Position numbers and translations under genes: made by a program. From CAVVEQ01 sp963806635 (GTDB lineage Bacteria; Chloroflexota; Anaerolineae; Anaerolineales; Anaerolineaceae): a DNA stretch of 64,000 nucleotides. The DNA is taken from contig CAWDZA010000015.1 of assembly GCA_963806635.1 (NCBI GenBank), positions 124,001 through 188,000 of the forward strand, in the 5' to 3' direction. Positions 54,060 through 63,227 of this stretch are shown one piece after another. How positions within the stretch are numbered: the stretch's first letter is position 1; the number at the start of each line of letters is the position of its first letter. The notes below the pieces were generated by a model. It searched no databases, was not told the origin of the DNA, and saw only the letters and a list, made by a program, of their open reading frames with translations.

Positions 54060-55691
54060 TTAATATTCCGGGGGGGGCATCGGCATAGGTTTTTCTTTTT
54101 CCGGAACATCGGTGATGAGGGCCTCGGTGGTGAGGATCATCGCGGCGATGGAGGCGGCATTTTCCAGGGCGCCCTTGGTCACTTTGGCGGGGTCGATCAC
54201 GCCGCCCTTGACCATGTCGATGTATTCATCTTTGATCACATCGTAACCGATGTGGTCATTCTTCTTGGCCTTCTGGTGCTGGCGGACGTTCTCCACGATC
54301 ACGGAGCCTTCCTTGCCGGCATTCTCGGCGATCTTGCGCATGGGAACTTCAAGGGACTTGCGCACGATGTTGACGCCGATCTGCTCATCCTCGTTGTTCA
54401 TCTTGACATCATCAAGGACTTTCATGGCATTGACCAGGGCGACACCGCCACCGGGGACAATCCCGGCTTCCACGGCGGCGCGGGTGGCGGAGAGGGCATC
54501 TTCCACGCGGTGTTTCTTTTCCTTCAGCTCGGTCTCGGTGGCAGCGCCAACACGGATGATGGCAACCCCGCCGGAGAGCTTGGCCAGGCGTTCCTGGAGT
54601 TTCTCTTTGTCATAATCGGAGGTGGTCTTGTCGATCTCGACCTTGATCTGTTCGATGCGGCCTTTGATCTCTTTCGCATCGCCCTTACCGCCGACAATGG
54701 TGGTGTTATCCTTATCGGATTCCACTTTTTCGGCACGGCCGAGGTCCTGGACGGTGACGGTCTCGAGCTTGCGGCCGGTCTCTTCCGAGATGACCTGGGC
54801 GCCGGTCAGGATGGCAATATCCTGCATCATGGCTTTGCGGCGGTCGCCAAAACCGGGGGCTTTGACAGCCAGCACGTTGAGCATACCGCGCAGTTTATTG
54901 AGCACGAGAGTCGCCAGGGCTTCGCCATCCACATCTTCGGCGATGATGACCAGCTCGCGCTTGCCGATCTGGACCAGTTTTTCGAGGATGGGGACGATAT
55001 CCTGGGCGGCGGAGATCTTCTTATCGTAGATGAGCAGATAGGCATCGGAAATGACCGATTTCATGTGCTCGGAATCGGTGATGAAATAAGCCGAGACATA
55101 CCCGCGATCGAACTGCATACCTTCCACGTATTCGGTTTCGAACTGGATGCCTTTGGATTCTTCCACAGTGATGACGCCGTCTTTGCCAACTTTGTCCATC
55201 ACATCTGCGATCAGGTTGCCGATCTCGGAATCCTGGGCGGAAATGGTGGCCACCGATGCGATCTCGTCCTTGGTGTCGATCTTGATGGCGGTTCTTTCAA
55301 GCTCAGCGGCCACAGCCTTGGAGGCTGCTTCGATACCGTGTTTGAGCATCATCGGGTTCGCGCCAGCGGAAAGGGTCTTGAGGCCTTCGGTGACGATGGT
55401 GTGAGCCAGAACAGTGCTGGTGGTTGTGCCATCGCCGGCGATGTCGTTGGTCTTGGTGGCGGCTTCTTTAAGAAGCTGGGCGCCCATATTCTCGAAGGGA
55501 TCTTCGAGTTCGATTTCTTTAGCTACGGTCACGCCGTCGTGGGTGACGGTGGGGGAGCCGAATTTGCGGTCGAGAGCTACGTTACGACCCTTGGGTCCAA
55601 GCGTGGTTGAGACTGCATTGTTCAATACGTCGATGCCGTTCTTGAGGCGGCGGCGTGCCTCTTCAGAAAATACCAGTTGTTTTGCTGCCAT
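54060..55691 (-). CDS. groL: Chaperonin GroEL
   Basis: A 543-residue 60-kDa chaperonin that folds proteins in its ring cavity together with GroES. It has SEEARRRLKNGIDVLNNAV, TTLGPKGRNVALDRKFGSPTVTHDGVTVA, AGDGTTTSTVLA (nucleotide site with the catalytic Asp) and VVP-type GIVPGGGVALV. The C-terminus ends in PMPMPPPEY rather than the Gly-Gly-Met repeats of most bacteria. It is 12 bases downstream of groES, and the CIRCE operator upstream of groES controls both. Confidence 0.97.
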   Translation of the reverse strand: MAAKQLVFSEEARRRLKNGIDVLNNAVSTTLGPKGRNVALDRKFGSPTVTHDGVTVAKEIELEDPFENMGAQLLKEAATKTNDIAGDGTTTSTVLAHTIVTEGLKTLSAGANPMMLKHGIEAASKAVAAELERTAIKIDTKDEIASVATISAQDSEIGNLIADVMDKVGKDGVITVEESKGIQFETEYVEGMQFDRGYVSAYFITDSEHMKSVISDAYLLIYDKKISAAQDIVPILEKLVQIGKRELVIIAEDVDGEALATLVLNKLRGMLNVLAVKAPGFGDRRKAMMQDIAILTGAQVISEETGRKLETVTVQDLGRAEKVESDKDNTTIVGGKGDAKEIKGRIEQIKVEIDKTTSDYDKEKLQERLAKLSGGVAIIRVGAATETELKEKKHRVEDALSATRAAVEAGIVPGGGVALVNAMKVLDDVKMNNEDEQIGVNIVRKSLEVPMRKIAENAGKEGSVIVENVRQHQKAKKNDHIGYDVIKDEYIDMVKGGVIDPAKVTKGALENAASIAAMILTTEALITDVPEKEKPMPMPPPEY

Positions 55692-55703
55692 AGTTCCAGC
55701 TCC

Positions 55704-56015
55704 TTATTTCGATTTCTTTTTTTCGTCGACGATAGCCAGCAGATCGCTCTCGCGCAGGATGAGCAGTTTCTTGCCATCGATCTTTATTTCGGTGCCGCTG
55801 TATTTGGCGAACAAAACAAGATCGCCTTCCGCGACGTCCATGGGAACGCGTTTGCCCTCGTCATCCCGGTCACCGGGACCAACAGACATTACGAGACCCT
55901 TTTGGGGTTTCTCCTTAGCCGTTTCGGGGAGCACGAGACCGGAAGCGAGGACGTCCTCTTCTTCCCTCGGCTCAACCACTACACGGCTGCCCAACGGTTT
56001 TAGTTTCATTGTCAT
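55704..56015 (-). CDS. groS: Co-chaperonin GroES
   Basis: A 103-residue lid for GroEL. It has KLKPLGSRVVVEPREEEDV, the mobile loop region LASGLVLPETAKEKPQKG and the barrel ends KRVPMDVAEGDLVLFAKYSGTEIKIDGKKLLILRE. GGAGG before ATG 56015 fixes the start; the open frame extends 19 codons further through the CIRCE region and is not used. It is first in the groESL operon. Confidence 0.96.
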   Translation of the reverse strand: MTMKLKPLGSRVVVEPREEEDVLASGLVLPETAKEKPQKGLVMSVGPGDRDDEGKRVPMDVAEGDLVLFAKYSGTEIKIDGKKLLILRESDLLAIVDEKKKSK

Positions 56016-56058
56016 ACCAATCCTCCCGAAATGAAATATAGAGACAAATTGAGTAGTT

Positions 56059-56085
56059 TTAGCACTCGGCATACCAGACTGCTAA
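56059..56085 (-). promoter_or_regulatory. CIRCE operator (HrcA binding site)
   Basis: TTAGCACTC, 9 bases, GACTGCTAA: one mismatch from the CIRCE consensus (second arm GAGTGCTAA). It lies between the promoter and groES, where HrcA binding would block transcription until heat shock. Confidence 0.9.
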
Positions 56086-56095
56086 AACCAACTCA

Positions 56096-56124
56096 AATAT
56101 ACCCGTCTTGAAATCCAATGTCAA
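56096..56124 (-). promoter_or_regulatory. Sigma-70 type promoter of groESL
   Basis: On the minus strand TTGACA (56124-56119) and TATATT (56101-56096) are separated by exactly 17 bases; the start point would fall just upstream of, or within, the CIRCE operator. This is the clearest promoter in the window. Confidence 0.8.
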
Positions 56125-56158
56125 GAGGTTTGTGTATTTCTTATAAATTTCTGATACT

Positions 56159-57523
56159 TCAGGGGCGGGTGTACCCGTAACTCGTGCAAATATTCTCGCC
56201 TTCTTTAACGATGCTCATCGCGGTCGTATCTTCGGGAAAGGCTGCTCTAACCTCGGCAAAAACTTTCATAGCTTCATCGCAATAAGGTTGCGTCTTTCGG
56301 TGCAGGGCAGCCAGGACGGAGCCGTACGTATAATAATAAACGGCTGTGTTGGCTGTGAGCGGCATACCAGTGATGGTGATAGCCGGATCGGTTTCCTGGT
56401 TGCATTTGCGAACTTCGCAGCTTTCATCGGGGGTGCAGCCGCGAATGGCGCATTTAAAGGCAGGGATGGAACCCTCGTAGTTGCGGGCTTTGAAGTAGAT
56501 GATTGCCAATTGACCATAGACATCCGGGCTGGTGGGATCGAAGGAAAGCGCTTTCTCGGCGTTGAGTGAAGCCACCAGCGCATCCCCCATCTGGGTATAC
56601 GTGCGGGCGATGGACATATAGGGGATCGGGTCCTTGATCCCGAGCTGCTCATTGATGGTGGTCACCTTTGCGAAATACTCAAGCGCTTTTTCATAGAGGA
56701 AATTCCGCTCCGCCTCGGTACCGCCTTTGAAAGCCAACTGGCGGTAATTGGCGCCAATGGCCAGATACAGGAAAGTCATATTTGGCGAGATTTCCGCAGC
56801 TTTCTGGTATTCCTCGATCGCCTGGGTGTAGTTGGAAAGAGATTCCTGGGTGTAGGCGGCGATGCGGTGAACGTCCATCGAGTTGGGATCCCGTTCGAGC
56901 GCCTGGTTGATATACTGCTCTCCCTGCATCCATTTTTGCTCATCCACCAGGATCTCGGCGTAGTAAGCCAGCGCGAGCGGATTCTGGTTATCCAATTGCA
57001 GGGCTTTGACCGCGGTTTTCTCTGCCTGCCCCAGGTAGCTTTGTTTATCCTCGAGCTTGAGCGCCTGGCTGGCATACCAATCCAAAACAAACGCACGAAT
57101 GGCCTGGGCAGTGCTATCTTCCGGTGCCAGCTTAACCGCCTTATCGGCAGAATCCAGAGCCTGCTGCATCCTGGTCAGACGCTCGGCGTCGGTTGTGATC
57201 AGGCGGGTGGAGTAAGTCTGAATGCGCGCCAACTCTGAGAGAATTTCAGGGTTGGCAGGATCCACCTCGTGGGCTTTTTGGTAGGCGGCGATGGATTTGT
57301 TGAGATCCCCCGCCGTGAAGAACATTTCCCCCTCCAACGCGTAATTATTAGCTGTGCGGGTGGGGGTGGGGGTAGCGCTGAAAAAAGGGGTTACGCTGCC
57401 GCCCATGTAGCCGCGCAGGATCACTGCAAAAAAGAGCAGACCAAAGAGCAGCAACAATATCCGGTAAATATTATCCCTGCCGCGCTTGCGGCCGAAAAGC
57501 GGTTTCTCATCATGAATGTACAT
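56159..57523 (-). CDS. Membrane-anchored TPR protein
   Basis: A 454-residue protein with one hydrophobic segment at about residues 20-42 (IYRILLLLFGLLFFAVIL), a Pro/Thr linker and tetratricopeptide repeats (GDLNKSIAAYQKAHEVDPANPEIL, PNSMDVHRIAAYTQ, GDALVASLNAEKALSFDPTSP). A C-terminal section holds paired cysteines (CAIRGCTPDESCEVRKC). TPR arrays bind other proteins; the target is unknown. It lies 6 bases after a paralogous TPR gene and shares its transcript. Confidence 0.78.
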   Translation of the reverse strand: MYIHDEKPLFGRKRGRDNIYRILLLLFGLLFFAVILRGYMGGSVTPFFSATPTPTRTANNYALEGEMFFTAGDLNKSIAAYQKAHEVDPANPEILSELARIQTYSTRLITTDAERLTRMQQALDSADKAVKLAPEDSTAQAIRAFVLDWYASQALKLEDKQSYLGQAEKTAVKALQLDNQNPLALAYYAEILVDEQKWMQGEQYINQALERDPNSMDVHRIAAYTQESLSNYTQAIEEYQKAAEISPNMTFLYLAIGANYRQLAFKGGTEAERNFLYEKALEYFAKVTTINEQLGIKDPIPYMSIARTYTQMGDALVASLNAEKALSFDPTSPDVYGQLAIIYFKARNYEGSIPAFKCAIRGCTPDESCEVRKCNQETDPAITITGMPLTANTAVYYYTYGSVLAALHRKTQPYCDEAMKVFAEVRAAFPEDTTAMSIVKEGENICTSYGYTRP

Positions 57524-57529
57524 GGCGCG

Positions 57530-58834
57530 TTAGGGGGTGGCTGTGGGGGTTTGGGGCAACTCGGCGGTGGGCTGCGGGGTGCGGGTGGGGGTGGTGAGGG
57601 GCAGGGGCGTGGGCTCGCCGGAATCGGCGAAGGTCTGGCAGATGTTGAGGATCTCCTGCGCATTGAAGACCGCGATCTCGTCATCCCGCACTCCATTTAG
57701 GAGCGCCTGGGCGATTGGCAGCGCATCATTGCAATACCCCTGCTTGGCAAGCGCGAGTCCATAGGTGTAATAATACTCGGCGATCCGGCCGTAATCCAGC
57801 GGCATGCCTTTCACCACGATCCCGTCGATATTGGTTCCACCCTGGATGGCAAGCTGAAGGTTCACGATGGATTCGGCGAACTGAGAATTATGGTAAAGGA
57901 GCCAACCAAGATTCCCATACATATCCGGGTTATTGGGAGCGTTCTTAAGCGCGTCAGACGCGTATTGAATTGCAGGACCGTAATCCCCTTGATTGGCATA
58001 CGTACGGGCGATCAAAGTCAACGGGGCAGGATCGGAGGGATTTAAGGCGTTGGCGCGGTTAAATTCCTCAATCGCTTTCTCGGAATCCTGCAGCGCGCGG
58101 TAAGTGCGTCCCAGCGAGATGTGCAAGTCGGGGATCTTATCGTTGATCTGAATGGCGGATTGATATTGCGCCTGGGCTTCTGCGTAATTTGCAGTGATCT
58201 CCAGGATCAATCCCCGCGCCCAGTGGGTCTCCAGCATTTCCGGTGCCATGCTTTCCGCAGTCCGCGAAGCTTCGATGGCCTGATCGCGGGTTTCCGCTTT
58301 CGCCTGCCCGGCCAGGTCGCGCATCGAGAGGATGATGGATTTCACGGCATAGGCCAGCGCATTGGTTGGGTCCACCTGGACAGCACTGTTAATAGTTTCC
58401 TCTGCGCCGGAGTAATTCCCTCCCATACCTTTGGCCCAGGCTTGCAGCACCATGGCCTGGGGGCTGTTGGGACTGAGCAGCATGGCGTTGCCGGCGTTTG
58501 AAACAGCCTCATCATAACGGGCTGCAAAGATCTGCAGCCGCGAGAGCGATAGATAAAGCGCTGGGTTTTGCGGGTCGGCTTTGATTGCATCCTGGTAGGC
58601 GGCGATGGCCTGGGCGTATTTCCCCTGGGTTTCCAGCTCCTGGGCTTTAGTGACGAACGATTCGGGAGGAATCGTGGGTGTGGCAGTGGGGATGAAGAGC
58701 GGCGGGGTGACCGGAACGATGACCTGGTTTACGTATACAACCGCAGCCACCAGCACAATAAGGATGATGACGCGCCAGGGATTGGCGCGTTTGGTTCGGC
58801 GGTTCATATTCCATTTACTGCCCTTCAAGTACAT
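57530..58834 (-). CDS. Membrane-anchored TPR protein, paralogue
   Basis: A 434-residue protein with a hydrophobic segment at about residues 20-40 (VIILIVLVAAVVYVNQVI), a Pro/Thr linker, TPR repeats (GKYAQAIAAYQDAIKADPQNP, ARYDEAVSNAGNAMLLSPNS, ANYAEAQAQYQSAIQ, DSEKAIEEFNRANALNPSDP, GDYGPAIQYASDALKNAPNNP) and a Thr/Pro-rich tail. A later ATG at 58807 (MNRRTKRANPW) is an alternative start; neither has a strong ribosome site. It shares layout with the next gene, which suggests a tandem duplication. Confidence 0.78.
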   Translation of the reverse strand: MYLKGSKWNMNRRTKRANPWRVIILIVLVAAVVYVNQVIVPVTPPLFIPTATPTIPPESFVTKAQELETQGKYAQAIAAYQDAIKADPQNPALYLSLSRLQIFAARYDEAVSNAGNAMLLSPNSPQAMVLQAWAKGMGGNYSGAEETINSAVQVDPTNALAYAVKSIILSMRDLAGQAKAETRDQAIEASRTAESMAPEMLETHWARGLILEITANYAEAQAQYQSAIQINDKIPDLHISLGRTYRALQDSEKAIEEFNRANALNPSDPAPLTLIARTYANQGDYGPAIQYASDALKNAPNNPDMYGNLGWLLYHNSQFAESIVNLQLAIQGGTNIDGIVVKGMPLDYGRIAEYYYTYGLALAKQGYCNDALPIAQALLNGVRDDEIAVFNAQEILNICQTFADSGEPTPLPLTTPTRTPQPTAELPQTPTATP

Positions 58835-58982
58835 GAATTCATAATATCAGGATAAAAAATGAGCGTCAAGATAACCCTAATCCCCTTCTCATCATGGGGG
58901 TGTGCATCCATAATGAATCATCGGGGTTTCCATCAATAGCATATAATCATCAGGTTACATAATCCAGGAATCCAGGTGAAAC

Positions 58983-60200
58983 ATGGCAGAATCAACATTC
59001 AAAGTCTATAAATACCGCTGGGTGGTGCTGGCTGTTTTCATGTTTGTCAACCTGACCATCCAGATGCTCTGGATCAGCTATTCCCCCATCACAGGACCCG
59101 CTGCAGAGTATTATGGGGTTTCGGACCTCTACATCGGCTGGCTGTCGATGATCTTCATGCTGGCTTTCATTCCCTTTTCCTTGCCGGCTTCCTGGGCGAT
59201 CGATTCTTTTGGATTTCATAAGGCAGTGGGGTTTGGTGTCATCCTCATGGGTATCTTCGGGGTGCTGCGTGGACTGGCTGGCGCGAACTATTCCCTTGTT
59301 TTTGCCTGCACCCTTTTTATCGCCATCGGGCAGCCCTTTCTTTTGAATGCCTGGGCGAAAGTTCCCGCGCGCTGGTTCGCGGTGACGGAGCGCGCGACAG
59401 CGGTAGGAATTGTGACTCTGGCAAACCTGCTCGGTACAGCCATCGGTATGGTACTCACGCCAATATTGATCAATACCATGCCAATTCCCACTGTCCAGTT
59501 GATCTATGGATGCATCGCAGCATTTTCCGCGGTTCTCTTCCTGGTACTCGCAAAAGAGTATCCACCTACACCGCCCTGCCCGGAAGGTATGGATGTGCGC
59601 TCATTGATGCTTGACGGACTTAAACATGCCTTCAAGGTTAAGGATTTTCTGCTTTTTTTGGCAGTCTCCTTCATCGGGGTGGGGATATTCAATGGACTGA
59701 ATACCTGGGTGGAACCGATCATCCGCCCAAGGCATTTTTCTCCCGAGGAAGCGGGCATCCTGGGCGCTGTGCTGCTGGTGGCAGGATTACTGGGGGCAGT
59801 TATTCTGCCTTCATTTTCGGATAAGCAGCACAAGCGCAAGAAGTTCATGCTGCTTGGGATCGTATGCGCCATACCAGGGCTGATCGGTGTGACCTTCGCG
59901 CAGAACTTTGCCCTGCTATTGCTCTCCGGAGCGGTGGTTGGATTTTTCCTGATCAGCGTGTTGCCGATCGGGATCCAATATTCGGCTGAGATCACCTATC
60001 CAACTCCGGAAGGAACATCCAACGGGCTTATCCAGCTCTTTGGGCAGGGTGCTGTTGTTTTTGTCTATATCATGGAAGCCATGCGCACCCCGGATGGGGC
60101 GTTCACCCGCTCTTTACTGCTTGGCGTAGGGTTGATGATCCTGTGCGCCTACTTGGTCACCCGATTGCACGATCCCGAATTTGTGCAGAAGTCGCTATAA
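58983..60200 (+). CDS. MFS transporter, FLVCR-like
   Basis: A 405-residue twelve-helix MFS protein that resembles the FLVCR/SLC49 group more than sugar carriers: VNLTIQMLWISYSPITGPAAEYY in helix 1, AIDSFGFHKAVGFGVIL for loop 2-3, and FLLNAWAKVPARWFAVTERATAVGI. FLVCR-type transporters move heme, choline or similar cations; bacterial members are uncharacterised. Its end and the next gene's end converge with 9 bases between. Confidence 0.75.
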   Translation: MAESTFKVYKYRWVVLAVFMFVNLTIQMLWISYSPITGPAAEYYGVSDLYIGWLSMIFMLAFIPFSLPASWAIDSFGFHKAVGFGVILMGIFGVLRGLAGANYSLVFACTLFIAIGQPFLLNAWAKVPARWFAVTERATAVGIVTLANLLGTAIGMVLTPILINTMPIPTVQLIYGCIAAFSAVLFLVLAKEYPPTPPCPEGMDVRSLMLDGLKHAFKVKDFLLFLAVSFIGVGIFNGLNTWVEPIIRPRHFSPEEAGILGAVLLVAGLLGAVILPSFSDKQHKRKKFMLLGIVCAIPGLIGVTFAQNFALLLLSGAVVGFFLISVLPIGIQYSAEITYPTPEGTSNGLIQLFGQGAVVFVYIMEAMRTPDGAFTRSLLLGVGLMILCAYLVTRLHDPEFVQKSL

Positions 60201-60209
60201 GCTGCCTGC

Positions 60210-60836
60210 CTAGATCCACTTTAGGATCCCAGCAAACACCACCAACATGGCGATATCCACCGCAGCCAGGCTGATGATGAAAGTCCGCTGCACTTTTGGC
60301 TGCCAGTCATAGCACAGAAATGAGATCAAGAAAAACGGGATATAAACAAAAATGAATACCGGCAGCGCACCCCACCAGGGGTAAACCCAAACGAAAGCGG
60401 GGGTCTTCACAAGGAAGATCTCCACGATTGAAAAGAAGGCTGCGTTCCCGATTGCGAACACGATGCGGTTATTGATCCCCAGGATCTTCAGCTTCGGATC
60501 CTCGGGAAGTAATTTGGAGAGTGCCAAACCAGCGACCGCGAACATGAAACTGAGCTCGATCCCGACTCCCACCAGGAGCAGAAATGATGTTCCAGTCGGT
60601 ACCGTCCAAAGTGCGTGACCTGTGAAGTGCTGGATCAGGGCATTCATGATCTCGTAAAACCAGTGCACCAGGTAAAGGGAAAGCCCGGCGGCGATTCCTT
60701 TCCAGTTTTTGTGCGAATATTCATTGGCGTAGGCATAGACCGCGAATGCCAGCAGGGCGATGACGTACCATTGAAAAACGTTACCTGTCCGCAGGATGGC
60801 AAGCGCTTGGGCGGTGGCTTCTGGATGATTCAACAT
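60210..60836 (-). CDS. Multi-pass membrane protein of unknown function
   Basis: A 208-residue hydrophobic protein with about six membrane segments (WYVIALLAFAVYAYAN, GIAAGLSLYLVHWFYEIM, SFMFAVAGLALSKLL, NAAFFSIVEIFLVKT, ALPVFIFVYIPFFLISF, SLAAVDIAMLVVFAGIL). Polar and His residues inside the helices (HWFYE, QHFTGHALW) may matter. I do not recognise the family. GGAGG before ATG 60836 sets the start. Confidence 0.65.
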   Translation of the reverse strand: MLNHPEATAQALAILRTGNVFQWYVIALLAFAVYAYANEYSHKNWKGIAAGLSLYLVHWFYEIMNALIQHFTGHALWTVPTGTSFLLLVGVGIELSFMFAVAGLALSKLLPEDPKLKILGINNRIVFAIGNAAFFSIVEIFLVKTPAFVWVYPWWGALPVFIFVYIPFFLISFLCYDWQPKVQRTFIISLAAVDIAMLVVFAGILKWI

Positions 60837-60915
60837 GGTTTCCTCCATTATTATTTTTATTATTCTAGATTAAAATCTAAATCTGCGCGATAAATCTGAA
60901 AGCATAGGTAATAAC

Positions 60916-62082
60916 ATGACCCCTACCGTTTATTTTGGTTCCGCCCACCAGGCCCGCCTGGATGCCAAAGAAACCCTGCCAGCCAAGTTGGAGATCATCC
61001 TGGAGAGACTTCATGTGCGCGAGCGGGTGAAAGGCGAGCTTGTCGTTCTGAAAATGCATGTGGGCAACAACATGATCTATTCGACGATCCACCCCATATT
61101 TGTTCGCCGGGTTGTTCAAGCGATCAAGGATGGAGGGGGTAAGCCTTTCATTGCGGATGTGGATTGGGACGTGGAAGGGGCGGAAACCCGCGCTTACACC
61201 ACTGAGACAGTCGGCTGCCCGATCTACCCGGCTGGCGGGTTAAAGGATTCCCACTTTGTTGTGAAAGAAAAAGCCTACAAGAATTTGAATGAATGGAGGG
61301 TTGCCGGATTGATCAATGACGCCACCTTCCTGGTCAATTTTGCGCATGTGAAGGGGCATCCTTCCTGCGGGTTTGGCGGGGCGATGAAGAACCTGGCGTT
61401 GGGCTGCATGGTTGGCGAAACCCGCGGAGCCATCCACGACGCGCACCACTACGATCGCTACTGGTTTGCTGAGAAGTGCCCCGACCCAAAGATGCTTAAC
61501 AAGATCATCAAATCCTGCCCCTTCGGCGCCATCGTGAAAGATAAGCACAAAGAGGGAGAGCTGCACATCCACTTTGAACAGTGCAACCAGTGCATGCGCT
61601 GCCTGAAAGTGGCTCCTCCGGGAAGCCTGAAAATTGAGCGGGTCAACTTCGAATCCTTCCAGGAGGCGGCAGCTAATTCGGTGAGCGTGGTGCTTTCCAC
61701 CTTCGAAAAGAAGAAAGCTGTGCATATCGACCTGGTGACGCATCAATCACCGGTTTGCGATTGCTTCGGGTTCACCAGCCTGCCCATCCTGCCGGATGTT
61801 GGCATCTTTGGCTCGGATGATATTATCGCTGTCGATACATCCGTGCTGGATGCTACCGCGAAAATGAAGCTGATCGAGGAGAATCTGCCCACCTCGCTGG
61901 AAGTGCATACTCGCGAGGGGCATCCCTACCAGCAGCTGCACGGTCCCTTCAAGGATCCTTACCACGTACTGCGCTATGGTGAGAGCCTGGGCCTGGGGAG
62001 CATGAAATATAAATTGGAGGATGTAATGCCGGTTGAGAATATCAGCCCGGCTGCCCTGGGGTATATCAAAGCCCAGTCGTAA
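60916..62082 (+). CDS. DUF362 family protein with 4Fe-4S ferredoxin-like domain
   Basis: A 388-residue protein of the DUF362 family. It has VVLKMHVGNNMIYSTIHPIFVRR, NFAHVKGHPSCGFGGAMKNLALGC (the family signature), and a central set of cysteines (KSCPFGAI then FEQCNQCMRCLKVAPPGSL) that can hold [4Fe-4S] clusters, plus CDCFGF. Proteins of this family are often encoded near redox or metal genes, but the reaction is unknown. It is transcribed away from the small membrane protein and ends 2 bases from the next convergent gene. Confidence 0.82.
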   Translation: MTPTVYFGSAHQARLDAKETLPAKLEIILERLHVRERVKGELVVLKMHVGNNMIYSTIHPIFVRRVVQAIKDGGGKPFIADVDWDVEGAETRAYTTETVGCPIYPAGGLKDSHFVVKEKAYKNLNEWRVAGLINDATFLVNFAHVKGHPSCGFGGAMKNLALGCMVGETRGAIHDAHHYDRYWFAEKCPDPKMLNKIIKSCPFGAIVKDKHKEGELHIHFEQCNQCMRCLKVAPPGSLKIERVNFESFQEAAANSVSVVLSTFEKKKAVHIDLVTHQSPVCDCFGFTSLPILPDVGIFGSDDIIAVDTSVLDATAKMKLIEENLPTSLEVHTREGHPYQQLHGPFKDPYHVLRYGESLGLGSMKYKLEDVMPVENISPAALGYIKAQS

Positions 62083-62084
62083 GG

Positions 62085-63227
62085 TTACCCTGGTTTCACA
62101 GCCATCCCGGGATGGCAATTAATCTCTAAAGAATCAGCTGAAAGCCTGCCGAAAAGGTGGGCTTTTACGTCCCCGTTGGCAAATGCCCAGCGACCGCCCT
62201 CCTGTGAGGCCAACATTTTCTGGATGTGGGTAGGGTCGACCAAATCCGGGGAAACCCCGAGGGTTTTTTCTGCCCGGCGGACACGCGCTTCAAAGTGCCG
62301 CCTGGAAGGGAAGGGGGTTCGTTCGAAGCGTTGTGCCAGGGAACCAGACTGGGCTGAAAAGGCATTGGTTTGCACCAGGAAAAACCCCGGCTCCAGGGAT
62401 AAATTGGTTTCCTGAAATCGATCCCGCGCGAATTCCACCCTGGTGCAGGCGATGCCTTCAAGTTGGGGGAAGAGCCGAAATAACGCGTACCCGTCAAAGA
62501 TCGGCTGCAGGAATTCAATGATCTGGGCTGCCCGGATTTCCCCCTCCAACAGAAGGCTTAGCCAGGCGATCAGGTTGGCGGGAACACCCTCCCGGCGGCA
62601 TTCCGGCTGCAGGAGTAGCGAATCCGCGAACTGTAACAATCCGTCACTGCGCCAATTGAAATTTGGACCGGGAAGCAAATCGGGATAGATAAATGAAGTA
62701 ATCTCTGTGCTTCCAAATGGACTGCGGAAGCGCATCAGGCGAGGTTGATCCACCCGCCGTAAATCAGATTCATCCACATCCTCCTCGGTGTGCCAGAAGA
62801 GCACTGATCCAAGGGGCTGCCGATAAACTCCCGATTGACAACCTGGGTGGTCATCCTGGAGGAGTATGGCTAATTCAAAGTCTGTCCAACCCCGATAATC
62901 AGCATTTAATAACCCGGCACCGCGAGACCAATGCCAGAGGCAATCCAGGTAAATTCGCAATGACTCCTTCAGGTAAGAAGGAAGGGAGGGTTCCCTGGAT
63001 TGGTTTTCAATCCTGGCGAGTTGGCTTCGAACCATGGATTGGGAAGCAGAAATCCATTCCGGTGTTGCACCTTTCAACCGGGATTCCAGGATGCGATGGA
63101 TCTGCGCCGAGACGCTCCGGCCAAGTTCCTCATGCGCATCCCCTATCGAAAGAGACGCCAGCTCCAATACCGGGATGGAGTTATTCACTTTGATATCAAA
63201 AGCAGGCTCGGTCACATCCTTACCCAC
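62085..63227 (-). CDS. Possible C45/acyl-CoA:6-APA acyltransferase-like protein
   Basis: A 380-residue protein. Residues about 150-300 resemble the penicillin acyltransferase (C45) fold: a Cys followed by about 14 residues and HTEEDVDES (compare the family G-H-N-E-D), then ITSFIYPDLLPGPNFNWRSDGLLQFADSL and GVPANLIAWLSLLLEG. The Cys at about residue 149 would be the nucleophile, but it is not at the N-terminus and no autocleavage is shown. The first 120 residues are helical and unassigned. The GTG start overlaps the TIGR01777 stop by 8 bases. Assignment is tentative. Confidence 0.5.
   Translation of the reverse strand: MGKDVTEPAFDIKVNNSIPVLELASLSIGDAHEELGRSVSAQIHRILESRLKGATPEWISASQSMVRSQLARIENQSREPSLPSYLKESLRIYLDCLWHWSRGAGLLNADYRGWTDFELAILLQDDHPGCQSGVYRQPLGSVLFWHTEEDVDESDLRRVDQPRLMRFRSPFGSTEITSFIYPDLLPGPNFNWRSDGLLQFADSLLLQPECRREGVPANLIAWLSLLLEGEIRAAQIIEFLQPIFDGYALFRLFPQLEGIACTRVEFARDRFQETNLSLEPGFFLVQTNAFSAQSGSLAQRFERTPFPSRRHFEARVRRAEKTLGVSPDLVDPTHIQKMLASQEGGRWAFANGDVKAHLFGRLSADSLEINCHPGMAVKPG

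Noticed and set aside
54252..55610. 452-codon open frame on the plus strand opposite groEL
   Set aside because: It is a shadow of groEL: long antisense frames arise from the codon use of GC-rich conserved genes, there is no ribosome site, and the protein is low-complexity and matches nothing.
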